Shown one piece after another: positions 38,212 to 47,315 of a DNA stretch of 64,000 nucleotides (positions are counted from its first letter, which is position 1; each line of letters starts with the position of its first letter). A model generated the notes under the pieces. It had not been told where the DNA came from. It did no database searches and worked only from the letters and a program-made list of their open reading frames with translations. The stretch is from Patulibacter americanus DSM 16676 (GTDB lineage Bacteria > Actinomycetota > Thermoleophilia > Solirubrobacterales > Solirubrobacteraceae), in NCBI RefSeq assembly GCF_000420025.1, contig NZ_ATUD01000003.1, positions 336,994 to 400,993 on the forward strand, given 5' to 3'. A program made the translations under genes and the position numbers.

Positions 38212-39138
38212 CTACGCCGCTCGACGGCGTCCCGGGGGCCGGAACGAATCCCCGTCGGTCCGGGCGATGGCGACGAACCGCCGCACGACGGGTCGCTCCG
38301 CGTGCGCGGCGTTCCACACGAGGGCGGACGGGAGCGCCACGCGGTCCGGACCGTCCAGGGCGAGGGCCGCGACGCCGGGGACGTGCAGCCGGGCGATCCC
38401 CGACGGGACGAGCGATACCCCGAGCCCCCCGGCGACGAGCCCGAGGACGGACGGCAGGTCGGGCGCCTCGTGCGCCACCGTGGGTGTGAACCCGGCGCGG
38501 GCGCACGCCTGGAGGATCCGTCGATCGAGGTCGGAGGGGCCATTCGAGCCGCGGGCGAGCACCCACGCCTCCGCGGCCAGGGAGTCGAGCCCGACCGACG
38601 ACGCGGCGGCGAGTGGGTGGGTCGACGGCACCGCGGCCAGCAGCGGGTCGGAGGTCAGCGCCAGCGACCCCAGCGGTGGGTCGGCGGTCGGCACCGTCCG
38701 CGTCAGCCCCACGTCGATCCGGTCGGCCGCGAGCGCGTCGGCCTGCGCGGTCGAGCCGAGCCGGGAGAGCTCCACGCGCACGTCGGGAGCCGCCGCGTGC
38801 AGGGCGCGCAGAAGCCCGGGCAGCTGCACGAACGCGGCGCTCGCGACGAATCCGAGCCGCAACGTCCCGGTCTCGCCGCCCCGCGTTCGGCGCGCGGTCT
38901 CGCGGACGTCGCCGGCCGCCGCGAGCGCCCGGCGAGCCTGCACCAGAACGGCCGCGCCCTCCGCGGTCAGCGAGACCCGGCGGTTCGTGCGCTCGAAGAG
39001 CCGCAGGCCAAGGTCCGTCTCGAGCGCCCGGATCCGCTGGCTCAGCGGGGACTGGGCCATCTGGAGACGCTCGGCGGCGCGGGAGAAGTGCAGCTCTTCG
39101 GCGACCGCGACGAACGACTCGAGGTGGCGGAGCTCCAT
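38212..39138 (-). CDS. LysR-family transcriptional regulator
   Basis: A 308-aa LysR regulator. The N-terminal winged HTH (ELRHLESFVAVAEELHFSRA, QMAQSPLSQRIRALETDLG) is followed by a two-lobed effector domain starting at GTLRLGFVASAAFVQLPGLL. The similarity pattern is that of BenM/CatR-like aromatic-responsive regulators, but the effector cannot be read off. It is divergent from the SDR gene (71-bp gap), the usual arrangement for a LysR protein and its target. Confidence 0.93.
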   Translation of the reverse strand: MELRHLESFVAVAEELHFSRAAERLQMAQSPLSQRIRALETDLGLRLFERTNRRVSLTAEGAAVLVQARRALAAAGDVRETARRTRGGETGTLRLGFVASAAFVQLPGLLRALHAAAPDVRVELSRLGSTAQADALAADRIDVGLTRTVPTADPPLGSLALTSDPLLAAVPSTHPLAAASSVGLDSLAAEAWVLARGSNGPSDLDRRILQACARAGFTPTVAHEAPDLPSVLGLVAGGLGVSLVPSGIARLHVPGVAALALDGPDRVALPSALVWNAAHAERPVVRRFVAIARTDGDSFRPPGRRRAA

Positions 39139-39209
39139 GAGACCGACAGCATCTCACTCTCGTTCGAATGCGTCTTGATCGGGCACGTCACCGGTTCGAC
39201 GGTAAGGGC

Positions 39210-39953
39210 ATGCAACCGCAGAGGATCGTCATCACCGGAGGGAGCTCCGGCATCGGCCGCGCCGTCGCCGAGCGCTGCGCACGGGACGGGGCGCGGGTCG
39301 GGCTGGTCGCGCGCGACCGGACCCGGCTCGAGGCTGCGGCCAAAGCCGCGGGCGCGGAGGCGTCCGAGGCCGCCGACGTGTCCCGGAGCGCAGAGCTCCT
39401 GCCCGCGCTGGACCGGCTCCGGACGGCCCTCGGCGGGGTCGACGCGGTCGTCGTGAACGCCGGCGGCACGGGCATCGTCGGGACCGAGACGGCACCCGCC
39501 GACGCCGAGGGCACGTGGGACGCCGTGCTGGGTCAGAACCTCACCGGGGCGTTCCTGACGGTGCTCGGGTTGGCGCGGCACCTCCCGCGTCCAGGCGGAC
39601 GGATCGTCCTGTTGTCGTCGATCGCCGGCGCCGTCGGCGGCCCGGTCGGATCCCTCGCCTACGCCGCGGCGAAGGCCGGCACGGACGGCCTCACCCGGGC
39701 GCTGGCGGCGGAGCTCGGACCTCAGGGGATCGCGGTCAACGCGATCGCCCCGGGGTACATCGCGCACACCCGCTTCTTCGGGGAGGGGGACCAGGCAGAG
39801 CGGCGCGACCGCTTCGCCGCCCTGATCCCTTCCGGACGGGTCGGGCACCCGGACGACGTCGCGAGCCTGGTGGCGTACCTCTGCTCACCCGCTGGCGAGC
39901 ACCTGCACGGGCAGGTCCTGCACCTCAACGGTGGCCAGCACTACGCCGGGTAG
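39210..39953 (+). CDS. Short-chain dehydrogenase/reductase
   Basis: A 247-aa classical SDR. The NAD(P) motif is VITGGSSGIGRAVAE, NAG is present, catalytic Ser lies in VLLSSIAGAVG, and the Tyr and Lys in LAYAAAKAGTDGLTRAL. The ending LHLNGGQHYAG is typical of 3-oxoacyl-ACP-reductase-like SDRs. Arg35 after the first strand suggests NADP preference. The ATG at 39210 follows TAAGGG. Likely controlled by the divergent LysR protein. Confidence 0.92.
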   Translation: MQPQRIVITGGSSGIGRAVAERCARDGARVGLVARDRTRLEAAAKAAGAEASEAADVSRSAELLPALDRLRTALGGVDAVVVNAGGTGIVGTETAPADAEGTWDAVLGQNLTGAFLTVLGLARHLPRPGGRIVLLSSIAGAVGGPVGSLAYAAAKAGTDGLTRALAAELGPQGIAVNAIAPGYIAHTRFFGEGDQAERRDRFAALIPSGRVGHPDDVASLVAYLCSPAGEHLHGQVLHLNGGQHYAG

Positions 39954-39963
39954 CTGGTCGCGA

Positions 39964-40770
39964 TCAGCGGCCGCGCCACACGGGCGCGCGCTTCTCGACG
40001 AACGCCGTCACGCCCTCGAGCAGGTCGTCCGAGCGGAAGGACGCCTCGCGCAGCGCGACGAGCTCGGCCTCGAGCGCGTCGTCGACGCGACCCTCCGCGG
40101 CGAGCAGCCGGCGGATGACCTGCTTGTTGCCGCGGACGGAGAGCGGGGCGTTGCCGGCCAGGTCGACCGCGAGCTGTAGGACCTCGTCCTGCAGGTCCTC
40201 GGCCTCGGACACGCCGTTGACGAGGCCCCACGCCAGCGCCGTCACCGGGTCGATGGGCTGGCCGAGGAGGAACAGCTCACGGGTGCGGGCCGCGCCGATG
40301 ACGTCGAGGAACCGCCGCAGGCCCGTGTGGGGGTAGACGAGGCCGAGCTTCGCCGGCGGCATCGCCAGCTCGACGTGGTCGGCCGCCACGCGCAGGTCGC
40401 ACGCCAGCGCGAGCTCGAGCCCGCCGCCCATCGTGGGGCCCGGGAGCGCGGCGATCGTGGGGACGTCCGTGGCCTCGAGCGCCTCGATCGCGGCGGTGAA
40501 GGGGTGCGCGATGAGCGTCTCGGCGCGCGCGACGAACTCCTCCCGAGGCAGCCCCTCGAGGCCGGAGAGGTCGTAGCCGGAGGAGAACCGCCCGCCCGCA
40601 CCCGTGAGGATCAGCGCCCGCACCCCGGCCTCCGGCGCGGAGAGCTCCGTCACCGCGCCGGCGATCGCGTTCAGCAGCGGATGATCGAGCGCGCCGCGCT
40701 TGTCGGGGTTGGAGATCGTGAGGCGGACGACCCCGTCGGCGGGGTGGTCGCGGAGCAGCTCGCCGGCCAT
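39964..40770 (-). CDS. Enoyl-CoA hydratase/isomerase family protein
   Basis: A 268-aa crotonase-fold protein. The oxyanion-hole segments are RFSSGYDLSGLEG and AALPGPTMGGGLELALACDL. The residues that usually act as the catalytic Glu pair are partly replaced: after LGLVYPHTGLRRFLDVIGAA there is no clear second Glu. It may therefore be an isomerase or another crotonase-fold enzyme rather than a hydratase. The start is the ATG at 40770, with a second ATG 15 nt upstream. It is divergent from the esterase operon. Confidence 0.88.
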   Translation of the reverse strand: MAGELLRDHPADGVVRLTISNPDKRGALDHPLLNAIAGAVTELSAPEAGVRALILTGAGGRFSSGYDLSGLEGLPREEFVARAETLIAHPFTAAIEALEATDVPTIAALPGPTMGGGLELALACDLRVAADHVELAMPPAKLGLVYPHTGLRRFLDVIGAARTRELFLLGQPIDPVTALAWGLVNGVSEAEDLQDEVLQLAVDLAGNAPLSVRGNKQVIRRLLAAEGRVDDALEAELVALREASFRSDDLLEGVTAFVEKRAPVWRGR

Positions 40771-40876
40771 ACGGGGCGGCACCATAGCCGGAGCACCCGC
40801 GGGCGGTCCCGCGATGCGACCGCCGGTAGGTTCGCGGCGCCGTGGCGGCCGCGGCGGGCGCCGGTAGGGTGGCGCC

Positions 40877-41971
40877 ATGGCGGCCCCCGAGACCGAACCG
40901 ACGGTGCGCGACTACGGCCCTCCGAGCCGTCAGACGGTGCGGCTCGCGGCCCGCACCCGGCGCTTCTGGCTGCCCGTCGCCCGCAACTGGCGGATGACGC
41001 CGCGCGGCATCCGGATGCTCCAGCGCGTGGTCGACCCCACGGAGCGCGTCCCGGTGCTGCGGGGCACCGAGATCGAGCGGATCTCCGTCGGCGGGGTGCC
41101 TTGCGAGCGGATCCGCGCCCGCCGCGCCGGCGCGGGCGACCCCGCGCGGACCGGCTCGACCGACCGCGACGAGCCGGTCATCCTCTACCTCCACGGCGGC
41201 GGCTACGTGTTCGGCTCGCCGCGCACGCACCGCAACCTCGTCTCGCGGCTCTCCCACGTCACGGGCCTGCCGGCCGTCTCCGTCGACTATCGCCTGCCCC
41301 CGGAGTGGACGCTGCCGGCGCCCGTCGAGGACGCGCTCGCCGTCTACCGCGCCCTGCTGCAGGAGCGCGACGCGGCCCGGATCGTCGTGGCGGGCGACTC
41401 CGCCGGCGGCAACCTCGCCCACGAGCTCGCCCTCCACGCCGTCGAGGCGGGCCTGCCCGCGCCGGCCGGCCTGGTGCTGCTCTCCCCGTGGAGCGACCTC
41501 TCCTCGTCCGGGGCGTCGATCCGCGAGAACGCGCTGGAGGACCCGTTCATCCCGGAGTCGGGCCTGCGTCGCTGCGCCCGGGTGGCGGTCGGCGCCGGCG
41601 ACCCCGCGCACTGGCGCGTCTCCCCGCTGTTCGCGCCCGACGAGCTGCAGGCCGCCCTGCCACCGACCCTGATCCAGGTCGGCACCGGCGAGGTCCTGCG
41701 CGACGACGGCGAGCGCGTCGCCCGGCGCCTCGCGGGGCTGGGGGTCGAGACCCTGCTGGAGCGCTACGCGGGCACGCTGCACGTCGTCCCCGCGTGGACG
41801 AACACCCCGGAGGCGCGCGACGCGCTGCACCGGATCGCCGACTTCGTCAGCCACGTCCTGCCCGCCGGCGCGGCCCCCGAGCCGAGCGCCCGCGCCGAGG
41901 CCGAGGCCGCCGGGAGCGAGGACGAGACCATGGGCATCGAGCCCCCCGCCGCACCAGGAGCCGCCGCATGA
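40877..41971 (+). CDS. Alpha/beta-hydrolase (HSL-type esterase/lipase)
   Basis: A 364-aa esterase of the hormone-sensitive-lipase group. The oxyanion motif HGGGYVFGSPRTH and the nucleophile elbow VVAGDSAGGNLAHEL are clear, DPFIPESGL is near the acid residue, and the terminal His lies in GTLHVVPAW. The N-terminal 90 residues form the cap, and a Glu/Ala-rich tail follows the fold. The stop overlaps the glpK start (ATGA), so this enzyme may release glycerol or fatty acids for the next two gene products (inference). Confidence 0.9.
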   Translation: MAAPETEPTVRDYGPPSRQTVRLAARTRRFWLPVARNWRMTPRGIRMLQRVVDPTERVPVLRGTEIERISVGGVPCERIRARRAGAGDPARTGSTDRDEPVILYLHGGGYVFGSPRTHRNLVSRLSHVTGLPAVSVDYRLPPEWTLPAPVEDALAVYRALLQERDAARIVVAGDSAGGNLAHELALHAVEAGLPAPAGLVLLSPWSDLSSSGASIRENALEDPFIPESGLRRCARVAVGAGDPAHWRVSPLFAPDELQAALPPTLIQVGTGEVLRDDGERVARRLAGLGVETLLERYAGTLHVVPAWTNTPEARDALHRIADFVSHVLPAGAAPEPSARAEAEAAGSEDETMGIEPPAAPGAAA

Positions 41972-43467
41972 TCCTCTCCATCGACCAGGGCACGACGGGC
42001 ACGACCTGCTTCGTCGTCGACGAGGACGGCGAGCCCATCGGGCGCGCCTACCGCGAGTTCCAGCAGCACTTCCCGCGCCCCGGTTGGGTCGAGCACGACA
42101 TGGGCGAGATCTGGGCCGTCACGCGCGCCGTCGCGCTCGCGGCCTGCGACGACGCGGGCGTCGACCCGGCGGACCTCGCGGCGGTCGGCATCACGAACCA
42201 GCGCGAGACGATCTGCGTCTGGGACCCCGCCACGGGCGAGCCGCTGCACCGCGCGATCGTCTGGCAGGACCGGCGCACGGCCGCGGCCTGCGACCGCCTG
42301 CGCGAGGCGGGCCACGAGCCGCTCGTCCGCCAGCGCACGGGCCTGGTGCTCGACCCGTACTTCTCCGGCACGAAGATGGCGTGGCTCATGGAGCAGGCAC
42401 CCGAGCTGCGCGAGCGGGCGCGCCGCGGCTCGGCGGTCTTCGGCACGATCGACTCCTGGCTGCTGTTCCAGCTCACCGGCGAGCACGTGACGGAGCCCTC
42501 GAACGCCTCGCGGACGATGCTCTTCGACCTCGAGACGGGCCAGTGGGACCCGGAGCTGTGCGACCTGCTCGGCGTGCCGATGCGCGCGCTGCCCGAGATC
42601 CGCCCGTCCATCGGCGGCTTCGGCCGGGTGCGACCCGACGTGCTTGGCGGCGCGACCTGCCCCGTCGGCGGCGTGGCCGGCGACCAGCAGGCGGCGCTCT
42701 ACGGCCAGGCGTGCCTCGACCGCGGCGAGGGCAAGAACACCTACGGCACCGGCAGCTTCGTGCTCCTGAACACCGGCACGCTGGAGGACACGCCCGACGG
42801 CCGGCCGGTCATCCACGAGGGGCTCATCACCACCGTCGCCTGGCAGATCGGACAGCGCACGGTCTACGCGCTCGAGGCCTCCGTCTTCGCCACGGGCGCC
42901 GCCGTCCAATGGCTGCGGGACGGCCTGGGCATCATCGCCAGCGCGGGGGAGTCCGAGCCGCTGGCGGCGTCGCTGAGCTCGAACGACGGGGTGTACCTCG
43001 TGCCCGCGTTCGCCGGCCTCGGGGCCCCGCACTGGGACCCCTACGCGCGCGGCACGATCGTCGGCCTGACCCGCGGCAGCACGCGGGCGCACCTGGCCCG
43101 CGCGACGCTCGAGGCGATCGCGTTCCAGACCGTCGACGCCGTGCGGGCGATGGAGGTCGCGGCGCAGGAGGACCTGCGGGTGCTCAAGGCCGACGGCGGC
43201 GCCACCGCCAACCGCTGGCTCATGCAGTTCCAGGCCGACGTCCTCGGCGTGCCCGTCGTGGTGCCCGCGATCCACGAGACCACCGCCCTGGGCGCCGCGT
43301 TCCTGGGCGGCGTCGGGGTCGGCACCTGGAACCAGCGCGACGTCACCCGCACGTGGCGCGAGGCGACCCGGTTCGAGCCCGCGATGTCGCGCGACGAGGC
43401 CGAGGCGCTGCACGCCGGCTGGACCGACGCGGTGACCCGCTCTCTGCGGCAGGTCCAGCCGGAGTGA
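41968..43467 (+). CDS. glpK: Glycerol kinase
   Basis: A 499-aa FGGY-family kinase that phosphorylates glycerol to glycerol 3-phosphate. Signatures are MILSIDQGTTGTTCFVVDED, ITNQRETICVWD, FSGTKMAWL, NASRTMLFDLETGQWD, the ATP-site Gly loops (NTYGTGSFVLLNTG) and LKADGGATANRWLMQFQADV. The length is standard. It overlaps the esterase gene by 4 nt (CAGGAG upstream) and precedes plsC by 20 nt. No glpF or glpD lies nearby. Confidence 0.96.
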   Translation: MILSIDQGTTGTTCFVVDEDGEPIGRAYREFQQHFPRPGWVEHDMGEIWAVTRAVALAACDDAGVDPADLAAVGITNQRETICVWDPATGEPLHRAIVWQDRRTAAACDRLREAGHEPLVRQRTGLVLDPYFSGTKMAWLMEQAPELRERARRGSAVFGTIDSWLLFQLTGEHVTEPSNASRTMLFDLETGQWDPELCDLLGVPMRALPEIRPSIGGFGRVRPDVLGGATCPVGGVAGDQQAALYGQACLDRGEGKNTYGTGSFVLLNTGTLEDTPDGRPVIHEGLITTVAWQIGQRTVYALEASVFATGAAVQWLRDGLGIIASAGESEPLAASLSSNDGVYLVPAFAGLGAPHWDPYARGTIVGLTRGSTRAHLARATLEAIAFQTVDAVRAMEVAAQEDLRVLKADGGATANRWLMQFQADVLGVPVVVPAIHETTALGAAFLGGVGVGTWNQRDVTRTWREATRFEPAMSRDEAEALHAGWTDAVTRSLRQVQPE

Positions 43468-43487
43468 CGCGCGGATAGGATCGCCCG

Positions 43488-44243
43488 ATGGCGGACGACC
43501 TGGTCAAGATCAAGGAGCAGGTCTACCTCGACCCGCGCCCCGCGGAGCTCTTCGACCGCTACCACGCCCGCACCCGGGCGAAGGAGCCGGGCCCGGCCTA
43601 CGAGGCGGTCCGGTGGGCCACGTCGCTGGTCGCCGTCGGCTTCTACCGGACGGCGGCGTACGGGACGGAGCGGATCCCGACGTCCGGCCCCCTCGTCATC
43701 GCCCCGAACCACTTCTCGAACTTCGACCACTTCTTCATGGGCCTCGGCACGCGCCGGAAGATCCACTTCATGGCGAAGTCGCAGATGTTCACCGCGCCGA
43801 TCGACAAGATCTACGCCAACGGCGGCACGTTCCCCGTGCGCCGCGGGCATCGCGACGACGAGAGCTTCAAGACCGTCCACGCGATCCTCGACCGCGGCGG
43901 TTGCATGGCGATGTACTGCGAGGGCGGGCGCTCCCGCACGGGGAAGCTCGCGGAGCGCGCGAAGCCCGGCATCGGGCGCATCGCGCTCGAGAGCGGCGCG
44001 ACGGTCCTCCCCTGCGCCATCCACGGCTCCTCGCACGTGCGCAACCTGCGACGCGGCCACTTCCCGAAGATCACGATCCTCTTCGGCGCGCCGCTGCGCT
44101 GGGACCGCGTCGGCCCCGGCAACGCCGGCCGCGACGACTCGCGCGCCGTCGCGGACGAGATCTTCGACCGCATCAAGGAGCTCTACGCGGTGCTCGAGGA
44201 CGGCGGCCGGCCGGCGGCGAAGGCCTGGCGCCCCCCGAGCTGA
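43488..44243 (+). CDS. plsC: 1-acyl-sn-glycerol-3-phosphate acyltransferase-like protein
   Basis: A 251-aa acyltransferase of the PlsC superfamily, acting at the inner membrane face in phosphatidate synthesis. The HX4D motif appears as NHFSNFDH, the glycerol-phosphate site as GGTFPVRRG, and EGGRSRTGKLAERAKPGIGR is block III. It has a short hydrophobic stretch before HX4D for membrane association. As the third gene after the esterase and glpK, its product would use lysophosphatidate made from the glycerol 3-phosphate. Acyl donor specificity unknown. Confidence 0.92.
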   Translation: MADDLVKIKEQVYLDPRPAELFDRYHARTRAKEPGPAYEAVRWATSLVAVGFYRTAAYGTERIPTSGPLVIAPNHFSNFDHFFMGLGTRRKIHFMAKSQMFTAPIDKIYANGGTFPVRRGHRDDESFKTVHAILDRGGCMAMYCEGGRSRTGKLAERAKPGIGRIALESGATVLPCAIHGSSHVRNLRRGHFPKITILFGAPLRWDRVGPGNAGRDDSRAVADEIFDRIKELYAVLEDGGRPAAKAWRPPS

Positions 44244-44332
44244 CCCGGGGCGGGCACCCGCAGCCCGTAGGCCGTTCGGCGGAAATCGGCGGAGCGGGGA
44301 GGAGCGGGGCTGGTGCCGGCGAAGCCCGCCCC

Positions 44333-44878
44333 ATGTACCGGCCCGTCGTCGCCCTCGTCGCCCTCTCGGCGACGCTGATCGTGGCGGGGACGACGACCGT
44401 GGCGGACGCGGATCGCTCGCGCCCGCAGCCCGGCAGCCAGACGCGGCGAACCGCCACGCCCGTGCTGCCCGGCGAGGTCACACCCGCCCGGCTGCTGCTC
44501 GGCGAGCGCTCCGCGCGCTCCCACCGGTTCTTCGCGGTGGGCGGCAAGGCCGGCGAGCGGTACGCGATCACCCTGACGCACGGCGGCGAGCCGGGCGGCC
44601 GGGCGCTCGCGCTCGGGGTGGGGGACACCCGGGGCGCGCTGCGGGGCGTCCGCGTCGGCACCGCGACGACCAGCACCCTGCGGGGGCGGATCGGGCCGGA
44701 CGGCCGGGTGCTCGTGCAGGTCGGGTGCGCCGCGGTCGCCGGCGCGGCGCGCTGCGGTGCGGCCGGCATCGTGCCGTTCCGTCTGCGCGCCTCCACGGGC
44801 GACGCGCTCGTGCGCGCGGTCCGGGGCCGGGGCGACGCGCCGCTCCCGCTCCGCGCCGCCCCCTCCCCGACGCTCTAG
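44333..44878 (+). CDS. Secreted hypothetical protein
   Basis: A 181-aa protein with a signal peptide (VVALVALSATLIVAGTTTVA) and a beta-rich mature part that resembles a pre-peptidase C-terminal/carbohydrate-binding sandwich only loosely (SHRFFAVGGKAGERYAITLT). Two cysteines (VGCAAVAGAARCGAA) could pair. No catalytic motif. A strong palindrome follows 20 nt after the stop. Function unknown. Confidence 0.7.
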   Translation: MYRPVVALVALSATLIVAGTTTVADADRSRPQPGSQTRRTATPVLPGEVTPARLLLGERSARSHRFFAVGGKAGERYAITLTHGGEPGGRALALGVGDTRGALRGVRVGTATTSTLRGRIGPDGRVLVQVGCAAVAGAARCGAAGIVPFRLRASTGDALVRAVRGRGDAPLPLRAAPSPTL

Positions 44879-44898
44879 CGCTTCTCCGAACGCACCGT

Positions 44899-44925
44899 CC
44901 GGCGCCGCGGGTCCCGCGGCGCCGG
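44899..44925. terminator. Bidirectional terminator-like palindrome
   Basis: CCGGCGCCGCGGG (44899-44911) is the exact reverse complement of CCCGCGGCGCCGG (44913-44925), around a single T. It sits between two convergent genes and is a strong candidate for termination on both strands. Confidence 0.7.
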
Positions 44926-44983
44926 CAGCGTGCGCCCGCGTCCGTCCCGACGGACGCTCCGCTCCGCCCGGGTCGCCGGTCCT

Positions 44984-45811
44984 TCAGCCGGTCATGCCGC
45001 CCATCTGCCCGCCCGTGACGTGCAGCGTCTGGCCGTGCACGTAGTTCGACCACGGGGAGCAGAGGAAGAAGACGCCGCCCGCGGCCTCCTCCGGCGTGCC
45101 GGGGCGCCCGAGCGGGACGAGCATCGGCGCGAGCTCGCGCATCTCGTCCGGGATCCCGAGCTGCACGGTCTGCCCGTCGATCTCCGTCACGTTCTGCTCG
45201 TCCTTCGAGGCCGTCAGCCGCGTCTCGATCCACCCGAACGCGACGGCGTTCACGTTGACCTTGAACTGGCCCCACTCCTTCGCGAGCGTGCGCGTCAGGC
45301 CGACGACGCCGGCCTTGCCCGCGGCGTAGTTCGCCTGACCCGCGTTGCCCAGCGTGCCGGAGATCGACGTGACGTTCACGATCTTGCGGAAGACCTCGAC
45401 GCCCTGGGCGCGCTCCTGCTTCGCCGGCTCGCGCAGGTGCGGGGCGGCGGCGCGGATCGTGCGGAACGGGACCGTCACGTGGATGTCGAGCATCCGGGCG
45501 AACCAGTCGTCGCTCATCTTGTGGACGGGCGCGTCGAGCGTGTAGCCGGCGTTGTTGACGAGGATGTCGAGCCGGCCCCAGGTGTCGATCGCGTGCTGCA
45601 CGAGCGCGTCGGGGGTGCCCTCCTTCGTGAGGTCGCCGGCGAAGACGGTCGTCTCGCCACCGAGCTCGTCGGCGGTCTGCCGGGCGAGGTCGCCGTCGAG
45701 GTCGTTGACCACCACGCGGGCCCCCTGCTCGACCAGGAGCTGGGCGGTCGCCCGCCCGATGCCGCGGGCCGAGCCCGTCACGATCGCCGTCTTGCCGTCC
45801 AGGACACCCAT
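44984..45811 (-). CDS. SDR, 3-oxoacyl-ACP reductase-like (FabG type)
   Basis: A 275-aa classical SDR. TAIVTGSARGIGRATAQLL binds the cofactor (Asp in VVVNDLDGDLA suggests NAD), NNAGYTLDAPVHKMSDDWF follows, catalytic Ser lies in NVTSISGTLGNAGQ and Tyr-Lys in NYAAGKAGVVGLTR. The C-terminal half has a longer insertion (SKDEQNVTEIDGQTVQLG) than standard FabG. Likely 3-hydroxyacyl oxidation or reduction. Confidence 0.9.
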   Translation of the reverse strand: MGVLDGKTAIVTGSARGIGRATAQLLVEQGARVVVNDLDGDLARQTADELGGETTVFAGDLTKEGTPDALVQHAIDTWGRLDILVNNAGYTLDAPVHKMSDDWFARMLDIHVTVPFRTIRAAAPHLREPAKQERAQGVEVFRKIVNVTSISGTLGNAGQANYAAGKAGVVGLTRTLAKEWGQFKVNVNAVAFGWIETRLTASKDEQNVTEIDGQTVQLGIPDEMRELAPMLVPLGRPGTPEEAAGGVFFLCSPWSNYVHGQTLHVTGGQMGGMTG

Positions 45812-45860
45812 GCCGCGCTCCTCGCTCCGGGCGCCGCCGGTCGGCGCCTCGGTCGCGACT

Positions 45861-46481
45861 CTAGCCCGCGCGGTGGGAGGCGCCGGCTTCGATCGCTTGC
45901 GCCAGCGCCGCGTGCCCGTCGTCGAGCACCGGCTGCCCGTGCGACACGAGGATCCGCCGGACGGGCAGGTCGAGGAGCGGGCGGAGCAGCGCGGCGAGCT
46001 CGGGCTGGTGCAGCGGCGTCCCCAGGTCGTCCATCCAGGAGTCGGGGCACAGGCGCACGCCGCCGTCGTCCGCACCGATGAGGCGGTCGCCCGGGATCAG
46101 GGTCGCGTGCCCCGGCAGCCAGAACATCGCCTCTCCCGCGCCGAGGATCCGATGGGTCTCCACCCCCTCCGGCATCGTGTGCGGCGGCCGCGTGTCGTGG
46201 CCGTCGTAGCGCTCGAGCACCTCGTCGCGGCTGCGGCGGTGCCACTTGATCGTGGTGAGCACGACGACGGGGACGCCGCGCTCCTCCACGTGGGCGTCGA
46301 GGGTCGCCCACCCGTCGTCGGGGACGAGCGGGTCGAAGAGGACGGTGGCGTCCGGCAGGTCGAGCAGCACGGAGCCCACGTCCTGCTCCCAGTCGTCGAC
46401 GGAACCCTCCTCGCCGGGGGTCCAGTCGGGGTGCGGCGCGGTCCAGCGCCAGAGGCCGTCGGCGATGGGGTGGAGCTCCAT
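45861..46481 (-). CDS. MBL-fold-like protein, paralogue A
   Basis: A 206-aa protein closely related to the next gene. It starts MELHPIADGLWRWTAPHPDW and contains an MBL-like core, but the standard HxHxDH signature is replaced by VVLTTIKWHRRSRDEVLERY, leaving one of the usual His residues. Later elements (WLPGHATLIPGDRLIG, ILVSHGQPVL) keep strands and His residues of the fold. So it may bind metal differently or be inactive as a hydrolase. Function unknown. 58 nt separate it from paralogue B. Confidence 0.8.
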   Translation of the reverse strand: MELHPIADGLWRWTAPHPDWTPGEEGSVDDWEQDVGSVLLDLPDATVLFDPLVPDDGWATLDAHVEERGVPVVVLTTIKWHRRSRDEVLERYDGHDTRPPHTMPEGVETHRILGAGEAMFWLPGHATLIPGDRLIGADDGGVRLCPDSWMDDLGTPLHQPELAALLRPLLDLPVRRILVSHGQPVLDDGHAALAQAIEAGASHRAG

Positions 46482-46539
46482 GGCGCGATGCTCTCACGGG
46501 CGCAGGACGCTCCCGACGGCCGTCCGAGCCGCCCGCGCG

Positions 46540-47151
46540 TCAGCCCGCGTGGTCCGCGATCGCCCGCGCCAGGGCCTCCCGCCCGCCGGTGAGCACCGGG
46601 GGCCCGTGCGAGACGAGGACGCGCTCGGCGGGCAGGTCGAGCAGCGGACGGAGGACCGAGGCCAGCTCCGGCGCGGAGAGGGGCCGCGGCATCAGGCCGG
46701 TCCAGGAGGGCGGACTCGGCTGCAGCCCGCGGCCCTCCGGGTTGAGCAGGCGGTCACCGGGGACGAGCGTCGCCACGGCGGGGAGCCAGTACATCGTCTC
46801 CGCCGCGGCGGGGAACGGCTGGGCGACGACGCCCGCCGGAAGGCCGTCGTCGCCCCGCACGTCGCGGGCCCCGTAGCGGCGCACCGCGGCGTCGCGGGAG
46901 CGCGAGTGCCACTCGATCGTCGTCAGGACGACGACGGGGAGCCCGCGCTCCTGCACCACCCGGTCGAGCGGGCCCCAGGCCGCGTCGTCGTCCTGGGGCA
47001 CGACGAGCGGGTCGATGAGGACGGTCGCGTCGGCGGCGGCGTAGAGCACGCACCCGACCTCGCGGTCCCAGTCGCCGTCCTCCTCCGCGTCCCACTCCGG
47101 GTGCTGGGCGGTCCAGCGCCAGAGGCCGTCGGCGATCTCCTGCAGCTCCAT
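46540..47151 (-). CDS. MBL-fold-like protein, paralogue B
   Basis: A 203-aa paralogue of the neighbouring gene with the same start (MELQEIADGLWRWTAQHPEW), the same replaced motif (VVLTTIEWHSRSRDAAVRRY) and the same ending (RVLVSHGPPVLTGGREALAR). The copies are divergent enough (about half of the residues differ by eye) that the duplication is not recent. The pair is on one strand and probably co-transcribed, this gene first. Substrate unknown. Confidence 0.8.
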   Translation of the reverse strand: MELQEIADGLWRWTAQHPEWDAEEDGDWDREVGCVLYAAADATVLIDPLVVPQDDDAAWGPLDRVVQERGLPVVVLTTIEWHSRSRDAAVRRYGARDVRGDDGLPAGVVAQPFPAAAETMYWLPAVATLVPGDRLLNPEGRGLQPSPPSWTGLMPRPLSAPELASVLRPLLDLPAERVLVSHGPPVLTGGREALARAIADHAG

Positions 47152-47315
47152 GGGGCGATGCTCGCAGGGGGTGGGGACGCCGTCGCGCCCCCGCGGTCAG
47201 GGGCGCCGGACGCCCCGGCGGGGAGGGGTGGGCGACCCCGGCCGCTGCTCCGCCGGACGGGGCGAGCGGCGACGCGCCACGGTTGGGCCGGTGCGCCCGG
47301 GGGAACCGGGAGCCC

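Noticed and set aside
44899..44925. Regulatory palindrome for a transcription factor
   Set aside because: Perfect long GC stem between two convergent gene ends fits a terminator better than an operator.
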